From: Streptomyces sp. A1277
Lineage (GTDB): Bacteria; Actinomycetota; Actinomycetes; Streptomycetales; Streptomycetaceae
Reading direction: 5' to 3'
Length of the DNA stretch: 64,000 nucleotides
NCBI RefSeq assembly: GCF_004795015.1
Contig: NZ_SSBI01000027.1
Span: 1-64,000 of the forward strand
In this document: positions 16,601 to 25,515 of the stretch, piece by piece
How positions within the stretch are numbered: position 1 is the stretch's first letter
How the letters are laid out: each line of letters starts with the position of its first letter
Notes under the pieces: generated by a model
Database searches by the model: none
Seen by the model: only the letters and a program-made list of their open reading frames with translations
What the model was told of the DNA's origin: nothing
Made by a program: the position numbers and the translations under genes

Positions 16601-17938
16601 GTTGTTGGCGTAGATGTCGTAACCGGTGACGGCCTTGTTGTCGCTGGACGCCTGCCAGACCAGCTTGATCTGCCCGGAGGCCGGCTCGGTGAAGCTCAGG
16701 TTCGCCGGTGCGGTCGGCGCCTGGGTGTCACCGGTGCCCCCGCTGCGGGTGACGGTGTTGCTGTTGCCCGAGACGTTGCCCGCCGCGTCCTTGGCCCGGA
16801 CGTAGTAGGACACGGTGGTGCCGGCCGGGCGGGTGTCGGTGTAGCTGGTGACGTCACCGGCCACGCTGGTCAGCAGGGTGTTGTTCGCGTAGATGTCGTA
16901 GCCGGTGACGGCGGTGTCGTCCGTCGAGGGCTTCCAGGTCAGCCGGATCTGTCCGGTGGCCGGTTCGGTGTACGCCAGCTGCGTCGGCGCGGTCGGTGCC
17001 TGGGTGTCACCGGACGCGGGGCCGTAGATCTCCAGCTCGGAGACCTGGGCGCCGGGCTGGACGGAGTTGGCGCTGACCAGGACACGCACGTAGCGGGTGG
17101 TCGTGGCGTCGAAGGTGATCGTCGCGCTCTCGCCGGCCGTGGGGCTGAAGGTGTACGCCTTGGCCTGTGTCAGGTCGGTGAAGTCCGAGCCGTTGGTGCT
17201 GCCCTGGATCTTCAGCGTCTGGCTGCGGGTCTCCCAGCCGTCCGGCAGGCGCAGCACCACCCGGTCGACCCGTACGGACGAGCCGAGGTCGGCCTGGATC
17301 CACTGCGGCAGCTCGTTGTTGCGGCTCTCCCAGTAGCTGGCCGGGTTGCCGTCGTTGGCGTGGGCGGCGATGTACGTCTGGGTGTAGCTGCTGGCCGTGA
17401 GCGTGCGCCCGGCGGCGAGGTTCACCGAGGACTCCGCCGCCGCCCGGACCTCCAGCTCGGCGAGCTGGCCGTTCTTGGACGCGGTGTTCGCGGTGATGTC
17501 GGCCCGTACGAAGCGGGCCTGGGTCGCCGGGAAACTGATGGTGACCTTGTTGGAGTTGCCCGGCGCGAAGGTGTAGGCGGCCGAGGTCTTCAGCGTGGAG
17601 AAGCTGGTGCCGTCGATACTGCCCTGGAGGGAGAGCGTCTGGCGGCGGGTCGCCCAGTCGGCGGGCAGCTTCAGCGTGACCTGGTCGATGCGGGCGACCT
17701 TGCCCAAGTCGCTCTGCACCCACTGGGGCAGTGACTTCTCCGACCCTTCCCAGTAGGTCGACTGCTGCCCGTCGGCGATGTTCCCGGCCGACTTCCCGCT
17801 GCTCGCGGCGGCGCGGTGGCCGGCGGCGATGTCCGGGCCGCCGGCGGCCGAGGCGTTGAGCGCCGGCCAGGCGACCATCATCAGGCTGGTGGAGACGGTC
17901 GCGGAAAGGACCCGCCATCTCCATCGTCGCGTTCTCAT
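13658..17938 (-). CDS. Secreted multidomain alpha-1,3-glucanase/mycodextranase-like (GH87) protein
   Basis: A 1426-residue secreted protein. Residues 1-32 are a signal peptide ending ASA. Then come discoidin-type carbohydrate-binding domains (about 35-170, 172-305, 498-630), two fibronectin type III domains (309-400, 403-490), two CARDB domains (641-740, 751-860), a CBM6/35-like module starting YEAED (about 873) and a C-terminal right-handed beta-helix from about 1040. In the helix, DTFADGINMTNG and STGDDSFALFS supply the clustered Asp expected of GH87. This layout matches bacterial mycodextranases that hydrolyse alpha-1,3-glucan of fungal walls. It is followed, same strand, by the importer operon, suggesting products are taken up there. 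A 64-base direct repeat joins the two FN3 modules. Confidence 0.88.
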   Translation of the reverse strand: MRTRRWRWRVLSATVSTSLMMVAWPALNASAAGGPDIAAGHRAAASSGKSAGNIADGQQSTYWEGSEKSLPQWVQSDLGKVARIDQVTLKLPADWATRRQTLSLQGSIDGTSFSTLKTSAAYTFAPGNSNKVTISFPATQARFVRADITANTASKNGQLAELEVRAAAESSVNLAAGRTLTASSYTQTYIAAHANDGNPASYWESRNNELPQWIQADLGSSVRVDRVVLRLPDGWETRSQTLKIQGSTNGSDFTDLTQAKAYTFSPTAGESATITFDATTTRYVRVLVSANSVQPGAQVSELEIYGPASGDTQAPTAPTQLAYTEPATGQIRLTWKPSTDDTAVTGYDIYANNTLLTSVAGDVTSYTDTRPAGTTVSYYVRAKDAAGNVSGNSNTVTRSGGTGDTQAPTAPANLSFTEPASGQIKLVWQASSDNKAVTGYDIYANNVLRKSVAGDVTTYTDTQPAGTTVSYYVRAKDAAGNVSGNSNTVTRNGSTGAASNLAVGKPITASSVVHTFVAENANDNQLSTYWEGAGGSYPNTLTVKLGANADTQSVVVKLNPDSSWGARTQNIQVLGREQSASSFTSLAAAKDYAFSPGSGNTVTIPVDARVADVQLKFTSNTGAPAGQVAEFQVLGAPAPNPNLQVSAVTASPAAPVESDPVTLTATVRNTGALAAPAGKLEFRLGGSKVATASVGALAAGASAQVSAGIGALDAGTYTLGAVADPDNEIIEQNETDNAYTSTAGLVVKPVASSDLVPSAVTTSPSAPAEGDNVTFSVAIKNQGTVASASGGHAVTLTLLDSKGATVKTLTGSYNGAIAAGATTAPVNLGSWTAANGSYTVKTVIADDANELPVKRENNTASSSFFVGRGANMPYDTYEAEDAVTGGGAKVVGPNRTVGDIAGEASGRKAVTLNDTGNYVEFTTRASTNTLVARYSIPDSAGGGGIDSKLNVYVDGTFLKAIDLTSKYAWLYGAETGPGNSPGAGSPRHIYDEANVLLGKTVPAGSKIRLQKDAANTSTYAIDFVSLEQATQIANPDPAAYTVPAGFTHQDVQNALDRVRMDTTGKLVGVYLPAGDYGTASKFQVYGKAVKVIGAGPWYTRFHAPSTQENTDIGFRAEASAKGSTFANFAYFGNYTSRIDGPGKVFDFSNVSDITIDNIWNEHTVCLYWGANTDSITIKNSRIRDTFADGINMTNGSTDNHVVNNESRSTGDDSFALFSAIDSGGSDMKNNVYENLTSLLTWRAAGVAVYGGYDNTFRNIRIADTLVYSGITVSSLDFGYPMNGFGTTPTTIENVSVVRSGGHFWGTQTFPGIWLFSASKVFQGIRINHVDIVDPTYSGIMFQTNYVGGQPQFPIKDTILTDISISGARKSGDAFDAKSGFGLWANEMPEAGQGPAVGEVTFNGLKLSGNAQDVKNTTSTMKININP
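16465..16807. repeat. Direct repeat between the two FN3 modules
   Basis: A 64-base stretch at 16465-16528 is repeated exactly at 16744-16807, offset 279 bases (93 codons, one FN3 module). Flanking bases are similar but diverged, indicating module duplication followed by drift or gene conversion. Confidence 0.9.
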
Positions 17939-17996
17939 GTGTCCCCGATCTGCTGCCTCGGCGCAGGGGCGGCCGAGGCGCGGCTCAATCTGCGAA

Positions 17997-18028
17997 CCTG
18001 TCAGTACACGAATTCCTGCACTGACAGG
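17997..18028. promoter_or_regulatory. 32-bp near-perfect palindrome, probable operator of the GH87-like gene
   Basis: The two 16-base halves are complementary at 14 positions: outer arms CCTGTCAGT and ACTGACAGG are perfect, and the centre is GAATTC (18010-18015) on the same axis. It ends 59 bases upstream of the start codon of the secreted glucanase, where a repressor or activator dimer/tetramer would act. No adjacent regulator gene is present. Confidence 0.6.
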
Positions 18029-18289
18029 ATGACCTTTTGCGTTTTGCGGTCAGAGAGTTGCAGAGAATTGACGGGGAGTCCACCGTTCCGACAGAAGAAG
18101 GCAAGCCGACGCGCCCGCCCAGCTCAAGCCAACCCGCCTGACAACCAGGGCATTTGGCGAAACGTCGCCCACGCAAACGGCAACGTCCGGTTCACGCAAG
18201 TAGTTTGCGCGGCTGTGCAAGCCGCTGAAAGGTGCCAGTTGGGGGGTGGTCGCACCGGGGCGGGAAGCGGGCGGGTCCGGGCACGGCGG

Positions 18290-18321
18290 AGGGCGGGGCC
18301 CGCGACCGCGGACCCCGCCCT
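18290..18321 (-). terminator. Terminator hairpin of the GNAT gene
   Basis: Arms AGGGCGGGG (18290-18298) and CCCCGCCCT (18313-18321), with an inner four-pair extension after one mismatch. It lies 37 bases past the stop of the acetyltransferase at 18358. No T-run. Confidence 0.55.
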
Positions 18322-18357
18322 TGCGTCCCGTACGCGCTGCGGCTCAGCCGCCGGCGC

Positions 18358-18846
18358 TCACCCGGAGCGGCGCCACCGGTAGCGCACGTCCGGCTCCTTC
18401 TCCTCGTTGCGGCTGCCGTCGTCGAAAGCCACCGCGGTGAACCCGTGGCGCTCGTAGAACGCCCGGGCGCCGGCGTTGCGCTGGAAGGTGTACAGGGTCA
18501 GCTCTTCGGCGCCGCCCCGCTGGGCCGCGTCCAGCAGGAGTGAGCCGATGCCGCGGCGGCGCAGCCCGGGGGCGACGTAGAGGTGCTCCAGCCCGGAGCC
18601 GTCGAGCGAGACGAAGCCGGCCGCCTCCGAGGCCCCCGCTCCCCCGTCCGCCGGGATCTCGGCCACCCGGACATCGGTGCCGGGCAGCACCACATGGGTC
18701 ATCCAGGCGAGGGTCGCCTCGTCGCTGTGCACCCGGGCCAGATACGGCATCGCGGCGGCGCGGGAGGCGAGGAACAGGCGGGTGAGCGGGACCGCGTCGT
18801 CCGCGCGGGCCTCCCGCAGCAGAACGGGGCGACTGTCCGACGGCAT
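18358..18846 (-). CDS. GNAT family N-acetyltransferase
   Basis: A 162-residue GNAT protein. The acetyl-CoA signature is VAPGLRRRGIGSLLLDAA at about residues 96-113, preceded by the strand GLEHLYV and followed by ARAFYERHGFTAV, all classical. The ATG at 18846 is chosen because AGGAG sits about nine bases upstream; the open frame upstream of it has no family similarity. The acceptor is unknown. It is monocistronic, between the glucanase regulatory region and a divergent phosphopantetheinyl transferase. Confidence 0.9.
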   Translation of the reverse strand: MPSDSRPVLLREARADDAVPLTRLFLASRAAAMPYLARVHSDEATLAWMTHVVLPGTDVRVAEIPADGGAGASEAAGFVSLDGSGLEHLYVAPGLRRRGIGSLLLDAAQRGGAEELTLYTFQRNAGARAFYERHGFTAVAFDDGSRNEEKEPDVRYRWRRSG

Positions 18847-19006
18847 CTGTCGCTCTCCTGTCCGAAGGGCCGCGCCTCGGGGGCTCGGGCACACGGTGAT
18901 CGAACATACGTCGCGCCCGGTCCCGATCTCCATAGGATAAGAGCGCCCCTCCGGCCGTCGATGCCCGCGCACGGCGCCCGCCCCCTGCCGAGGAAACGAC
19001 GTAACG

Positions 19007-19741
19007 GTGTACCAGCCCCACGAGTTCGCACTGACCGAGGACGGCTACCGGGGACCCGCCCCGTCCTGGCGGCCCGGCACCCCCTCCCTGTGGCTCGTGG
19101 ACACGGACCGGTCAGCCGAGGCGGTCCGCCGGCTGGCACCCGGCGTCCTGGACGCATCGGAGCTCGCCCGGGCGCAGAAGCTGGCCTTCCGGCCCGACCG
19201 CGACTGCTACCGGGCCGCACATGTGGCGCTGCGGATGCTCCTCGGCGCGCTGCAGGGGGTCGCCCCGCAGGCGGTCCGGCTGACGCGGGAGCCCTGCCCG
19301 ACCTGCGACGGCCCGCACGGCCGCCCCGCGACCGGCGGCGGGGTGCACTTCTCGCTCTCGCACACCCGGGGCACGGCCCTGCTGGCCTTCGCGGACGCCC
19401 CGGTCGGGGTGGACGTCGAACACGTCCCCGAGGCCCGCATCGTGGCCGAGATCTCCGGGCAGCTGCATCCGGCCGAGGCCGGGGAGCTGGCCGCGCTGCC
19501 GGAGGCGGAACGGCCCGCCGCCTTCGCCCGGGTGTGGACCCGCAAGGAGGCGTACCTCAAGGGTGAGGGCGTCGGCCTGGCGGGTGGTCTGCACCGCGAG
19601 CACGTGGGCACCGGCCCGCGCCCCCTGAACCCGCCGGGCTGGGACGTCACCGATGTCGCCGTCCCCGCCGGATACGCGGCGGCGGTGGCCGTCGGCACGG
19701 CGGGGCGGGCGCCCGCGCACGGCCCCGACCGGCGAAAATGA
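19007..19741 (+). CDS. 4'-phosphopantetheinyl transferase (Sfp type)
   Basis: A 244-residue Sfp/AcpS-type transferase that would move phosphopantetheine from CoA to the Ser of carrier proteins. Motifs: FSLSHTRG (about 118-125), the Mg-binding GVDVEHV (about 140-146) and WTRKEAYLKGEG (about 180-191). Length is that of Sfp enzymes, not the 120-residue AcpS. The GTG start at 19007 has GAGGAAA about ten bases upstream. It could prime the ACP at 1228 and an NRPS of the siderophore locus, though no carrier-protein gene is adjacent. Confidence 0.94.
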   Translation: MYQPHEFALTEDGYRGPAPSWRPGTPSLWLVDTDRSAEAVRRLAPGVLDASELARAQKLAFRPDRDCYRAAHVALRMLLGALQGVAPQAVRLTREPCPTCDGPHGRPATGGGVHFSLSHTRGTALLAFADAPVGVDVEHVPEARIVAEISGQLHPAEAGELAALPEAERPAAFARVWTRKEAYLKGEGVGLAGGLHREHVGTGPRPLNPPGWDVTDVAVPAGYAAAVAVGTAGRAPAHGPDRRK

Positions 19742-19787
19742 CCGCACGGGCAGATCGCACCGACCGACCGATACGGAGGAGTGGCAG

Positions 19788-21428
<1,641 letters not shown>

Positions 21429-21434
21429 GGCGGG

Positions 21435-21470
21435 CCGCCCCTCCCGGCCGCGGCGCGCCGGGAGGGGCGG
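21435..21470 (+). terminator. Terminator hairpin of pgm
   Basis: Perfect 13-base arms CCGCCCCTCCCGG (21435-21447) and complement (21458-21470), ten-base loop, six bases after the pgm stop. No T-run. Confidence 0.75.
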
Positions 21471-21672
21471 GCGCGCTCTCAGGGCGTCGACACCGCGGGC
21501 CTCGGTGCCGTCGCCATGCCGTTCCCGAGGAAGAAACCGGGGTGCGGCGGCTGGTTGCCGCCGCGGCCTCACCCGTTCGCCGCGGCGCGGTGGCGGGCCG
21601 GGCCCGGGGCCCCGCAGGCTGTCCGCAGAGCTGCCGATCGACAGGGGTGGCGGAGCCCGTTGGGGGTGCGAC

Positions 21673-23748
21673 GTGTCGGACACCGGTACAACGGCCCCCG
21701 GGGCGGGCGCTGCGGACGACATGGCGGGGGTGCTCCTGGACACGCTCTTCAGCCAGTCAGCGGTCGGCCTGCACGTCCTGGACACGGACCTGCGGGTGGT
21801 GCGCGTCAACGCCCTGACCGAGGCGGCGAACCCCGAGCGGATCGTGGGGCTGCACTTCACCGAGGCGTACCACCTGGACGACGCCGAGGCGGCCGACCGG
21901 ATGCTGCGCCAGGTCCTGAAGACCGGCGCGCCCGTGCTCAACCACGTCGCCCGGGGGCGCCTCGCCCACTCCCCCGGGCCCTCCCGCAGCCTGACGGTCA
22001 CCCTGCACCGCCTGGACGCCTCCGACGGCCGGCCGCTCGGGGTGCTGGCGGCCGTGGTCGACGTCAACGAACGGGAGAAGGCCCGCGTGCGGGCGGACGT
22101 GCTGACGGCCGTGCGCAGAGGTGCGGGCCACTCCCTCGACATGGCGGCGACCTGCGAGGGGCTCGTCTCGGCGCTGGTGCCGCAGTTCGCCGACCTGGCC
22201 GTGGTCGAGGTGGTGGACGAGGTGCTGCGCGGCGCCGACCCGCCGCTCAGCCCGCTGCGGCGGGACGTCCCGCTGCGCCGGGCCGCCGTGCGGGGGACGG
22301 GGACGGACCCGGACAACCTCGTCGGTGAGCTGCGCCGGCTGCCAGAGGCCACCCCGTTCTCCCTCGCCGTCACCGATCTGCGGCCCCGGCTCGTCCAGCT
22401 CGGCCCGGACACCCCGTGGCTGGACGCGGACCCGGCCACGCGGCGGACGGTCGAGGAGACCGGGGCGCACTCCCTGATCGTGGCCCCGCTGAAGCTGCAC
22501 GGCTCCGTGCTCGGGCTGCTGAGCCTGTACCGGCGCCGGGGCGATCCGTACAACGAGCGCGACCTCGCCCTCGCGCTGACCGCCGCCGCCCACGCGGCGC
22601 TGAGCATCGAGAACGCGTTGCGCTACGCCCGCGAGCATGTGATCGCCTCGACCGTCCAGCGCCGGCTCCTCCCCCAGCACGACGGCGCCCGGGTCGCCAT
22701 GGAGACCGCGCACGTGCTGCTGCCGGGCCGCAACAGCGGCTGCTGGTTCGACACCATCGGGCTCTCCGGCGCGCGCACCGCGCTGATCATCGGCAACGTG
22801 GCCGGGCACGGCCTGCAGACCGCCATCACCATGGGCCAGTTGCGCACCGTCATCCACGCGCTGGCGGGTCTCGACCTGGAGCCCGACGAAGTGCTGGCCC
22901 GGCTCAACGACACGGCGGACCGGCTGGTCGAGGAGCGCAGGTCGCTGCCGCCGGGCGACTCGCTGCACCGCCAGCCGCTGACCGCGACGTGCCTGTACGC
23001 GGTCTACGACCCGTTCACCCGGGTCTGCACGGCGGCGCGGGCCGGGCATCCCGCACCGGTCGTCGTGGCCCCCGACGGCCGCCCGCTCGCGCTGGACGTC
23101 CCGGAGGGGCCCGCGCTCTTCTCGGAGGACAGCGCTCCCTTCGCGACCGGCTCGGTCGAGCTGGACGAGGGCAGTGTGCTGGCGTTCCTGACGGGGTCGC
23201 TGCTGCCCGAGGAGCAGTCGGTAGGGCGGGTCCAGGACGCGCTGGCGTTCCCGGACCGCCCGCTGCGGGAGCTGTGCGACGCCATCGTGTACAACCTGCC
23301 GGACGAGGCCGATCCGGACGGGGCGGCGCTGCTGCTCGCCCGGACCGGTGTGGTACCGCCGGAGCGGGTGGCGACCTGGGAGCTGGCCCACGACCGGACC
23401 ACCCCGGCCGTCGCCCGCACCCTGGTCCGGGACCGGCTGGAGGGCTGGGACCTGGACGAGGACACGATCGAGGCGACCGAACTGATCGTGAGCGAGCTGA
23501 TCACCAACGCCGTCCGCTACGGCACCCCGCCGCTGCAACTTCGGGTCATGCTGGACCGCACCCTCACCTGCGAGGTCCACGACACCAGCCCGGTGGCCCC
23601 GCACCTGCGCCACGCGCGCACGGTCGACGAGGGCGGGCGCGGCCTGTTCATCGTCTCGCAGCTCGCCAACCACTGGGGCACCCGCTACAGCATGGACGGC
23701 AAGGCCCTGTGGACCGAGCAGGAGATCCCGGCGGACGAGGGCGCCTGA
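21673..23748 (+). CDS. PAS-GAF-SpoIIE-HATPase regulator with a degenerate phosphatase domain
   Basis: A 691-residue cytoplasmic regulator. Order: PAS-like (about 18-130), GAF (150-310), SpoIIE/PP2C (325-550), RsbW-type ATPase (about 560-685). The ATPase keeps the N box ELITNAVRYG and the G box DEGGRGLFIVS. The phosphatase domain has lost metal ligands: GGDWYD became SGCWFD (Cys357 for Asp), GDV became GNV (Asn375), TDG became TGS (507-509), and the final DD is DG. It therefore looks like a pseudophosphatase carrying an active anti-sigma-type kinase. The GTG at 21673 is chosen by a G-rich site just upstream; ATG at 21721 is an alternative. Target sigma or anti-anti-sigma factor is not encoded nearby. 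Confidence 0.88.
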   Translation: MSDTGTTAPGAGAADDMAGVLLDTLFSQSAVGLHVLDTDLRVVRVNALTEAANPERIVGLHFTEAYHLDDAEAADRMLRQVLKTGAPVLNHVARGRLAHSPGPSRSLTVTLHRLDASDGRPLGVLAAVVDVNEREKARVRADVLTAVRRGAGHSLDMAATCEGLVSALVPQFADLAVVEVVDEVLRGADPPLSPLRRDVPLRRAAVRGTGTDPDNLVGELRRLPEATPFSLAVTDLRPRLVQLGPDTPWLDADPATRRTVEETGAHSLIVAPLKLHGSVLGLLSLYRRRGDPYNERDLALALTAAAHAALSIENALRYAREHVIASTVQRRLLPQHDGARVAMETAHVLLPGRNSGCWFDTIGLSGARTALIIGNVAGHGLQTAITMGQLRTVIHALAGLDLEPDEVLARLNDTADRLVEERRSLPPGDSLHRQPLTATCLYAVYDPFTRVCTAARAGHPAPVVVAPDGRPLALDVPEGPALFSEDSAPFATGSVELDEGSVLAFLTGSLLPEEQSVGRVQDALAFPDRPLRELCDAIVYNLPDEADPDGAALLLARTGVVPPERVATWELAHDRTTPAVARTLVRDRLEGWDLDEDTIEATELIVSELITNAVRYGTPPLQLRVMLDRTLTCEVHDTSPVAPHLRHARTVDEGGRGLFIVSQLANHWGTRYSMDGKALWTEQEIPADEGA

Positions 23749-23784
23749 CGGTCCGCCGGCGCCCGGGGCGGCTCCGCTCGCCGT

Positions 23785-23821
23785 GCGGCGCACCGCGGCC
23801 TGGTGTGCCGGGGTGCGCCGC
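23785..23821. terminator. Bidirectional terminator hairpin between convergent genes
   Basis: Arms GCGGCGCACC (23785-23794) and GGTGCGCCGC (23812-23821) with a 17-base loop lie between the rightward regulator (stop 23748) and the leftward lamin-tail gene (stop 23841). Confidence 0.65.
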
Positions 23822-23840
23822 GGGGCGGGTCGCCTACGGG

Positions 23841-24314
23841 TCAGCGGCGGGGGCCGTGGTGGCGTCCCCAGGACTTGGAGTCGACCTTGTGGCCGCGCGC
23901 GTCGCGCAGGGTCGCCGTGTCGCTGTTGTCCCAGACGTAGCGGCGCAGGTCCTGGTAGACGTCGTGGCGGGTGTCGCGGCCGACGCCGGTGTGCACGCGC
24001 ACCGAGGAGCGGCCGGCCAGCCGCAGGTCGAACCGGTAGGTGCGGTGGCTCTCGTCGCTGAGCGTCCAGCCGCGCAGGTTCACGGCCTGCCGGCCGGTGT
24101 TCGTGACGGTGACCCACTCACCGTTCAGGCTCCGGTTCGAGCCGTTGTCGCGGCCGGGGCTGTCGTACTGGATCTTGCCCAGGACGACGGTGGAACGCGG
24201 GGCGTGACCGCGGCCGTGGCCGTGGCCGTCGGCTGACGCCGGGAGCGCGGCCGCGGCGACCAGTGCGCCGGATGCGAGAACGGCGGCGGTGATCCGCCGT
24301 GCGGAACGGGACAT
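23841..24314 (-). CDS. Secreted lamin-tail-domain protein
   Basis: A 157-residue exported protein: signal peptide 1-28 (ends PASA), a His/Gly-rich linker, then a lamin tail domain from about 40: VVLGKIQYDSPG, EWVTVTNTGRQAVNLRGWTL and VRVHTGVG...VWDNSDTATLRDARGHKVDS, the hallmark order of this immunoglobulin-like fold. Streptomycetes have many; the role is probably surface binding, unproven. The ATG at 24314 has GAGGGG six bases upstream. Convergent with the preceding regulator. Confidence 0.92.
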   Translation of the reverse strand: MSRSARRITAAVLASGALVAAAALPASADGHGHGRGHAPRSTVVLGKIQYDSPGRDNGSNRSLNGEWVTVTNTGRQAVNLRGWTLSDESHRTYRFDLRLAGRSSVRVHTGVGRDTRHDVYQDLRRYVWDNSDTATLRDARGHKVDSKSWGRHHGPRR

Positions 24315-24714
24315 GAAGACCCCTCAGGTGCAGGCCCGGGCCGAGGGGGTCCGGGCGGTTGTTCGGTCCCGGTGTGATGCCGGGAGCCACACCTTGGGCC
24401 TGTCGTGGGCCGTGTGGGGACAGCGTCGGGCCGTGTTACGAAGTGCGGACATTTCCGTCACACACGGCTGTAGGCGGCATGGAGGGAAATCTATGGGTAC
24501 CTGTCAATCCCTGTCCGCTGCAACCAGCCGTACGGCGCCGGGCTGACGGGGGTCCGCCGCCCGGGCGACCGCCTCCCGTGCCCGCACCTGGGACCTGCGG
24601 CACGGCCCGCGCGTCCGTAACAAACGACCCGCACCTGCGCCCGAACACCCGCCCCGTTACCGCCGGGAAGGGGGACGGACGTTCCCTCGAACAACGGGTG
24701 GGTCCGCCGCTCGC
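24315..24714. other. 400-bp intergenic region, no gene seen
   Basis: Lies between two leftward genes and presumably holds the promoter of the lamin-tail gene. A small dyad GGTGTG (24371-24376)/CACACC (24388-24393) is visible. Open frames on both strands lack ribosome sites and resemble no family. Confidence 0.5.
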
Positions 24715-25350
24715 CTACCGGGCCGGCGGCTGTGGCGCGGTCGAGTCGGGCCGGCCGGACCAGCCGAGCAGGACCACCGAGCACACGGCGGCGAACGCGC
24801 ACCAGGTGGAGATGAACTCCAGCCGCCACAGCGCCGCGCACACCGCGGCCCCGCCCGCGACGAGCACGCCGAGCCAGGCCAGCCGGCGGTCACCGGACAG
24901 GAGCAGCGAGCCGACGGTGGCCAGCAGATAGCCCGCCACCAGCAGGCGGGGGTAAGGCAGGTCCAGCGCGTAGCCGAGGGTGTGACCGCGTACCTGCGCC
25001 GCCACCGGCCGGGCCGCGAGGCTGTACGCGAGGACGGCGCAGGTCACCATCCCGACCGCCACGGGTACGGCGAGGCGGCGCCGCGCGTGCGCCGGGGCGG
25101 CGCACAGCACCCCGAGCGGCACCCACAGCGGCAGCAGCGGCAGGGCGATGACCGCCCAGGCGACGGTGGCCGGGCCGCTTCCGCCGTCCGCGCGCCAGAC
25201 CGCGGACTCGATGAGCTGGTGCGCCCCGAGGATCACGGGCAGGGCCGCGAGCGGCAGGTCACGGGGCCGCCGGGTGCGCGCCACGCAGGCCACACCGATC
25301 GCGGCCACCGCGGTGCCGGCGACCAGATCGGCGGTCGCGCTCCAGCACAT
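24715..25350 (-). CDS. Multipass membrane protein, DUF6629-like
   Basis: A 211-residue membrane protein with about seven hydrophobic spans (for example 9-26, 34-48, 60-82, 95-113, 135-150, 157-175, 180-198). The N-terminus MCWSATADLVAG with a conserved Cys-Trp and the sequence GAHQLIESAVWR match an uncharacterised actinobacterial membrane family that I recall as DUF6629; this name is from memory. GGGGGG lies six bases before the ATG. No function can be given; it stands alone. Confidence 0.8.
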   Translation of the reverse strand: MCWSATADLVAGTAVAAIGVACVARTRRPRDLPLAALPVILGAHQLIESAVWRADGGSGPATVAWAVIALPLLPLWVPLGVLCAAPAHARRRLAVPVAVGMVTCAVLAYSLAARPVAAQVRGHTLGYALDLPYPRLLVAGYLLATVGSLLLSGDRRLAWLGVLVAGGAAVCAALWRLEFISTWCAFAAVCSVVLLGWSGRPDSTAPQPPAR

Positions 25351-25442
25351 AGGGCCCCCCGGGGTCGTCTCCGCCGGCCGGCACCACGCCCGCCGCTGCT
25401 CCGCTCACACTGCTTCCCGCGCCCCCGGCGGGGCCCGGCTCC

Positions 25443-25515
25443 AGGGTCTGTCGTCACATTCCCGTCTGCCGTGCGGGCGGGCCGCGCGGCAGACGGGAAT
25501 GTGACGACAGACCCT
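25443..25515. repeat. 29-bp perfect inverted repeat (large hairpin) at a gene end
   Basis: Arms 25443-25471 and 25487-25515 are perfectly complementary over 29 bases, with a 15-base loop; outermost bases are AGGGTCTG and CAGACCCT. The right arm overlaps the stop codon of the leftward gene at 25514. It would serve as a terminator for that gene, but the length and perfection resemble a miniature palindromic element. Confidence 0.85.

Larger units (their letters stand above)
17939..18357. other. Intergenic region with regulatory elements, no gene seen
   Basis: About 420 bases between the GH87-like gene start and the next leftward gene's stop. It contains the 32-base palindrome (17997-18028) near the secreted-enzyme gene and a terminator hairpin (18290-18321). 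Short open frames here have no ribosome site or recognisable product. Confidence 0.6.

Noticed and set aside
13472..17734. A 1420-codon rightward open frame opposite the GH87-like gene
   Set aside because: Antisense shadow of third-position GC bias; Val/Gly/Arg-rich with no start signal.
17985..18176. A 63-codon leftward frame upstream of the GH87-like gene
   Set aside because: Overlaps the palindrome, has no ribosome site and no recognisable composition.
24289..24931. Several short frames in the 24.3-24.9 kb gap
   Set aside because: No ribosome site, arginine/proline-rich, overlapping on both strands; treated as intergenic.
25443..25515. Insertion-sequence ends
   Set aside because: The inverted arms are only 15 bp apart with no transposase frame or visible target duplication, so it is reported as a palindromic repeat only.
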